Part shown: positions 4,870-6,470 of the stretch, one piece after another
Layout of the letters: every line of letters starts with the position of its first letter
Position numbering within the stretch: position 1 is the stretch's first letter
Source of the DNA: Candidatus Methanoplasma sp.
GTDB lineage: Archaea > Thermoplasmatota > Thermoplasmata > Methanomassiliicoccales > Methanomethylophilaceae
Assembly (NCBI GenBank): GCA_031271555.1
Contig: JAISVN010000052.1
Location: 1-6,470 of the forward strand
DNA: 6,470 bases
Direction: 5' to 3'
The notes under the pieces: model-generated
The model's input: only the letters and a program-made list of their open reading frames with translations
What the model was told of the DNA's origin: nothing
Databases searched by the model: none
Position numbers and translations under genes: made by a program

Positions 4870-6470
4870 AAATCATCCAGGCGGGGGCGCTTGTGTTCTT
4901 TCTTGGGCGCTGTGATCTCTTCCTTGGCTTTCTTCGCCGGAGCATCTCCCGAATCGAATCCGCCGTCGAAAAGGGTCTTCTGCTGGCTCCCCATCATGAG
5001 GTCCTTCTCGTTCCATCCGAATACCTCTGTTATTCTGGAGGCTGTCTGTGCCAGCCTCTCCGCATAGTATCTGTAGTCGGGTTTTCCGGTGAAGGCCGCA
5101 CCGCTTATGTACGGCTCCACTTCCTGCGGAACGATGCTGCCATTGGTGACGACCCATGAGACCTTCATTCCGGGTATGACGTCGTATCCCTTCTCCGCCA
5201 TCTTCTTGGCGGCCTGCACGTTGCTCATCCTGTCGGGGTTCTCGTAGGCGTCCACTCCTTTGCATGTCCTCGATATCACAAGCTCCGATGCGTCCACCTT
5301 GGCGGCAAGCGTGTCCTGTATGGTCTTCTTGACGAATGCCATCGCTTCATCGTTCTTCTCGTCGAGTATCTTCTCGAACAGCTCCGTCAGAAGGCGGCTC
5401 TGGAGATCGAACGAGTCCGACCTCCGGATCTCGTATCCTCTCACTAGCAGTTCTTCCGATCTTTCAGGCCAGGCTATCCTTCCGACGTATCTTTTCTTCT
5501 TACCGTGGGAGAAGAGCGGTTCCATCAGTTTCTCGAACTCAAGAGTGCCGCCTTCGACGGAGAACCTCTTGGCCATGCTCTTCCCGAAATCCACGGAACC
5601 GTCGAGGTCGCTCTTCGGGGACTGCATGAACACGGAGTCTGTATCGGAGTAGATCACCTTCACGTTCTCTTTCTCGACCTCGCTTATTATCCTCTTGACA
5701 TTGTCTCTTGCGAAGGCTGTTATCGCCGCGCCTATGTTCTTATCCGTGAAACGATAGAAGGATGAGGCGAACACTCCGTAGAATGTGTTCATAAGCACCT
5801 TGACAGCTTCCTGAAGGCCGTTTAGGTATCTCTGCTCGGCCTCGTCGGAGGCGGACCTCATCCTCTGTTTTATCTCATCCCTCTGCTGCATAAGGTCCTT
5901 CAGTATCTTCGGAAGGATCCCGACCCTCTTTTCCGGCGACAGGAACTTCGTACCGGAAGGCGCGACTATGGTCCCCTGCGGGGAAAGCGTGGTGAAGCAG
6001 ATGTTCTTGGCTATTATGAGCGAAGGGTACATGGATTTGAAGTCCAGGACACAGACCCAGTGGTAAAGTCCCGGGTTCATCGTATGCACATATCCTCCTT
6101 CGATGTGGTCTCCCGATTCCCTTCTTCCAGTCATCGGGACGCCCACTTTCTGCCTGTCGGCTTCCCTTATCAGCAGAGAGTCCGCAAGTTGGGATGAACC
6201 TGCGTTCATGGCATCATCGAGCGGAAGCTTCGCGACCGTCGAAAGGTCCATGCCCTTCCTCACGGTGCCCACTTTGAGAAGTATCCTCAGGGCAAGCTCG
6301 GCGTCTTTCAGGCAGTATTCTATGACCTTGTCGCGGTTGGTCTTCCACTCGGAATCCATCTTCTTGGGGTCCACATCGAGCTTGGTCTCGCCCAGTATCT
6401 GCATCGATACAGCGTTCAGAGTCTCCTGTTTGGGCCGAAGTTCGCGTTTCACCGCCCACCAGGCATCAGC
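4863..6470 (-). CDS. polB: Family B DNA polymerase, C-terminal part (5' end outside window)
   Basis: This is a replicative-type DNA polymerase with proofreading. The window encodes 535 residues of its C-terminal part; full archaeal PolB proteins are about 770-900. The frame is open to the right edge (ADAWWAVKRELRPKQETLN), so a GTG at 6452 is an internal codon, not a start. Counting from the window edge, motifs in order are: exonuclease III motif YCLKD (52-56), the EGGYV switch motif (124-128), polymerase motif A DFKSMYPSLI (143-152), motif B KVLMNTFYG (224-232), motif C YSDTDS (274-279) with both catalytic aspartates, and KKKRY (324-328). All catalytic residues expected in this part are present and no intein interrupts it. 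A charged, Lys-rich linker leads to the terminal RPRLDDFF, a PCNA-interacting peptide. Its 3' end faces the membrane-anchored protein gene. Confidence 0.96.
   Translation of the reverse strand, partial: ADAWWAVKRELRPKQETLNAVSMQILGETKLDVDPKKMDSEWKTNRDKVIEYCLKDAELALRILLKVGTVRKGMDLSTVAKLPLDDAMNAGSSQLADSLLIREADRQKVGVPMTGRRESGDHIEGGYVHTMNPGLYHWVCVLDFKSMYPSLIIAKNICFTTLSPQGTIVAPSGTKFLSPEKRVGILPKILKDLMQQRDEIKQRMRSASDEAEQRYLNGLQEAVKVLMNTFYGVFASSFYRFTDKNIGAAITAFARDNVKRIISEVEKENVKVIYSDTDSVFMQSPKSDLDGSVDFGKSMAKRFSVEGGTLEFEKLMEPLFSHGKKKRYVGRIAWPERSEELLVRGYEIRRSDSFDLQSRLLTELFEKILDEKNDEAMAFVKKTIQDTLAAKVDASELVISRTCKGVDAYENPDRMSNVQAAKKMAEKGYDVIPGMKVSWVVTNGSIVPQEVEPYISGAAFTGKPDYRYYAERLAQTASRITEVFGWNEKDLMMGSQQKTLFDGGFDSGDAPAKKAKEEITAPKKEHKRPRLDDFF

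Noticed and set aside
6450..6452. GTG as start of the polymerase gene
   Set aside because: The frame continues upstream to the window edge with family-like residues, and the full exonuclease domain must precede it.

Overview
The window looks like chromosomal DNA from an archaeon. It carries ribosomal protein eL15 (absent from bacteria), a family B DNA polymerase with a C-terminal PCNA-binding tail, TATA-type promoters about 27 nt ahead of likely transcript starts, and GGTGAT/GGAGG-type ribosome binding sites. The moderate GC content and the style of the proteins suggest Thermoplasmata, perhaps a Methanomassiliicoccales-type methanogen, but this placement is inference and no marker in the window settles it.

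Layout, left to right. Positions 1-357 hold no recognisable gene, only AT-rich DNA and a few short inverted repeats. Positions 358-1883 are a complete IS110-family insertion sequence bounded by a perfect 17-bp inverted repeat. It encodes an apparently intact DEDD/serine transposase on the minus strand and has about 270 nt of non-coding DNA downstream of that gene, where IS1111-type members keep their guide (bridge) RNA. Just outside its right end is a very GC-rich two-hairpin structure (1886-1953), either the insertion target or a separate structured element. Next, on the plus strand, is a short ThiI-like THUMP protein with no PP-loop motif (2173-2997), probably translated from a leaderless transcript. 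It converges on rpl15e (3050-3673, minus), with a hairpin between them. A divergent promoter region (3674-3853) separates rpl15e from a membrane-anchored extracytoplasmic protein (3854-4825, plus) made of two diverged copies of one domain. That gene converges on the C-terminal two thirds or so of DNA polymerase B (4863 to the right edge, minus), whose N-terminus lies outside the window.

The genes do not form one pathway: translation (eL15), replication (PolB), a probable tRNA-binding protein, an envelope protein and a mobile element. Every gene appears to be its own transcription unit. The most unusual items are the ThiI homologue without its ATP-binding PP-loop and with a shrunken catalytic domain, and the intact IS110/IS1111 element with its putative bridge-RNA region and an upstream pseudoknot-type arrangement of repeats. 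No defence system, CRISPR array or tRNA gene was found.
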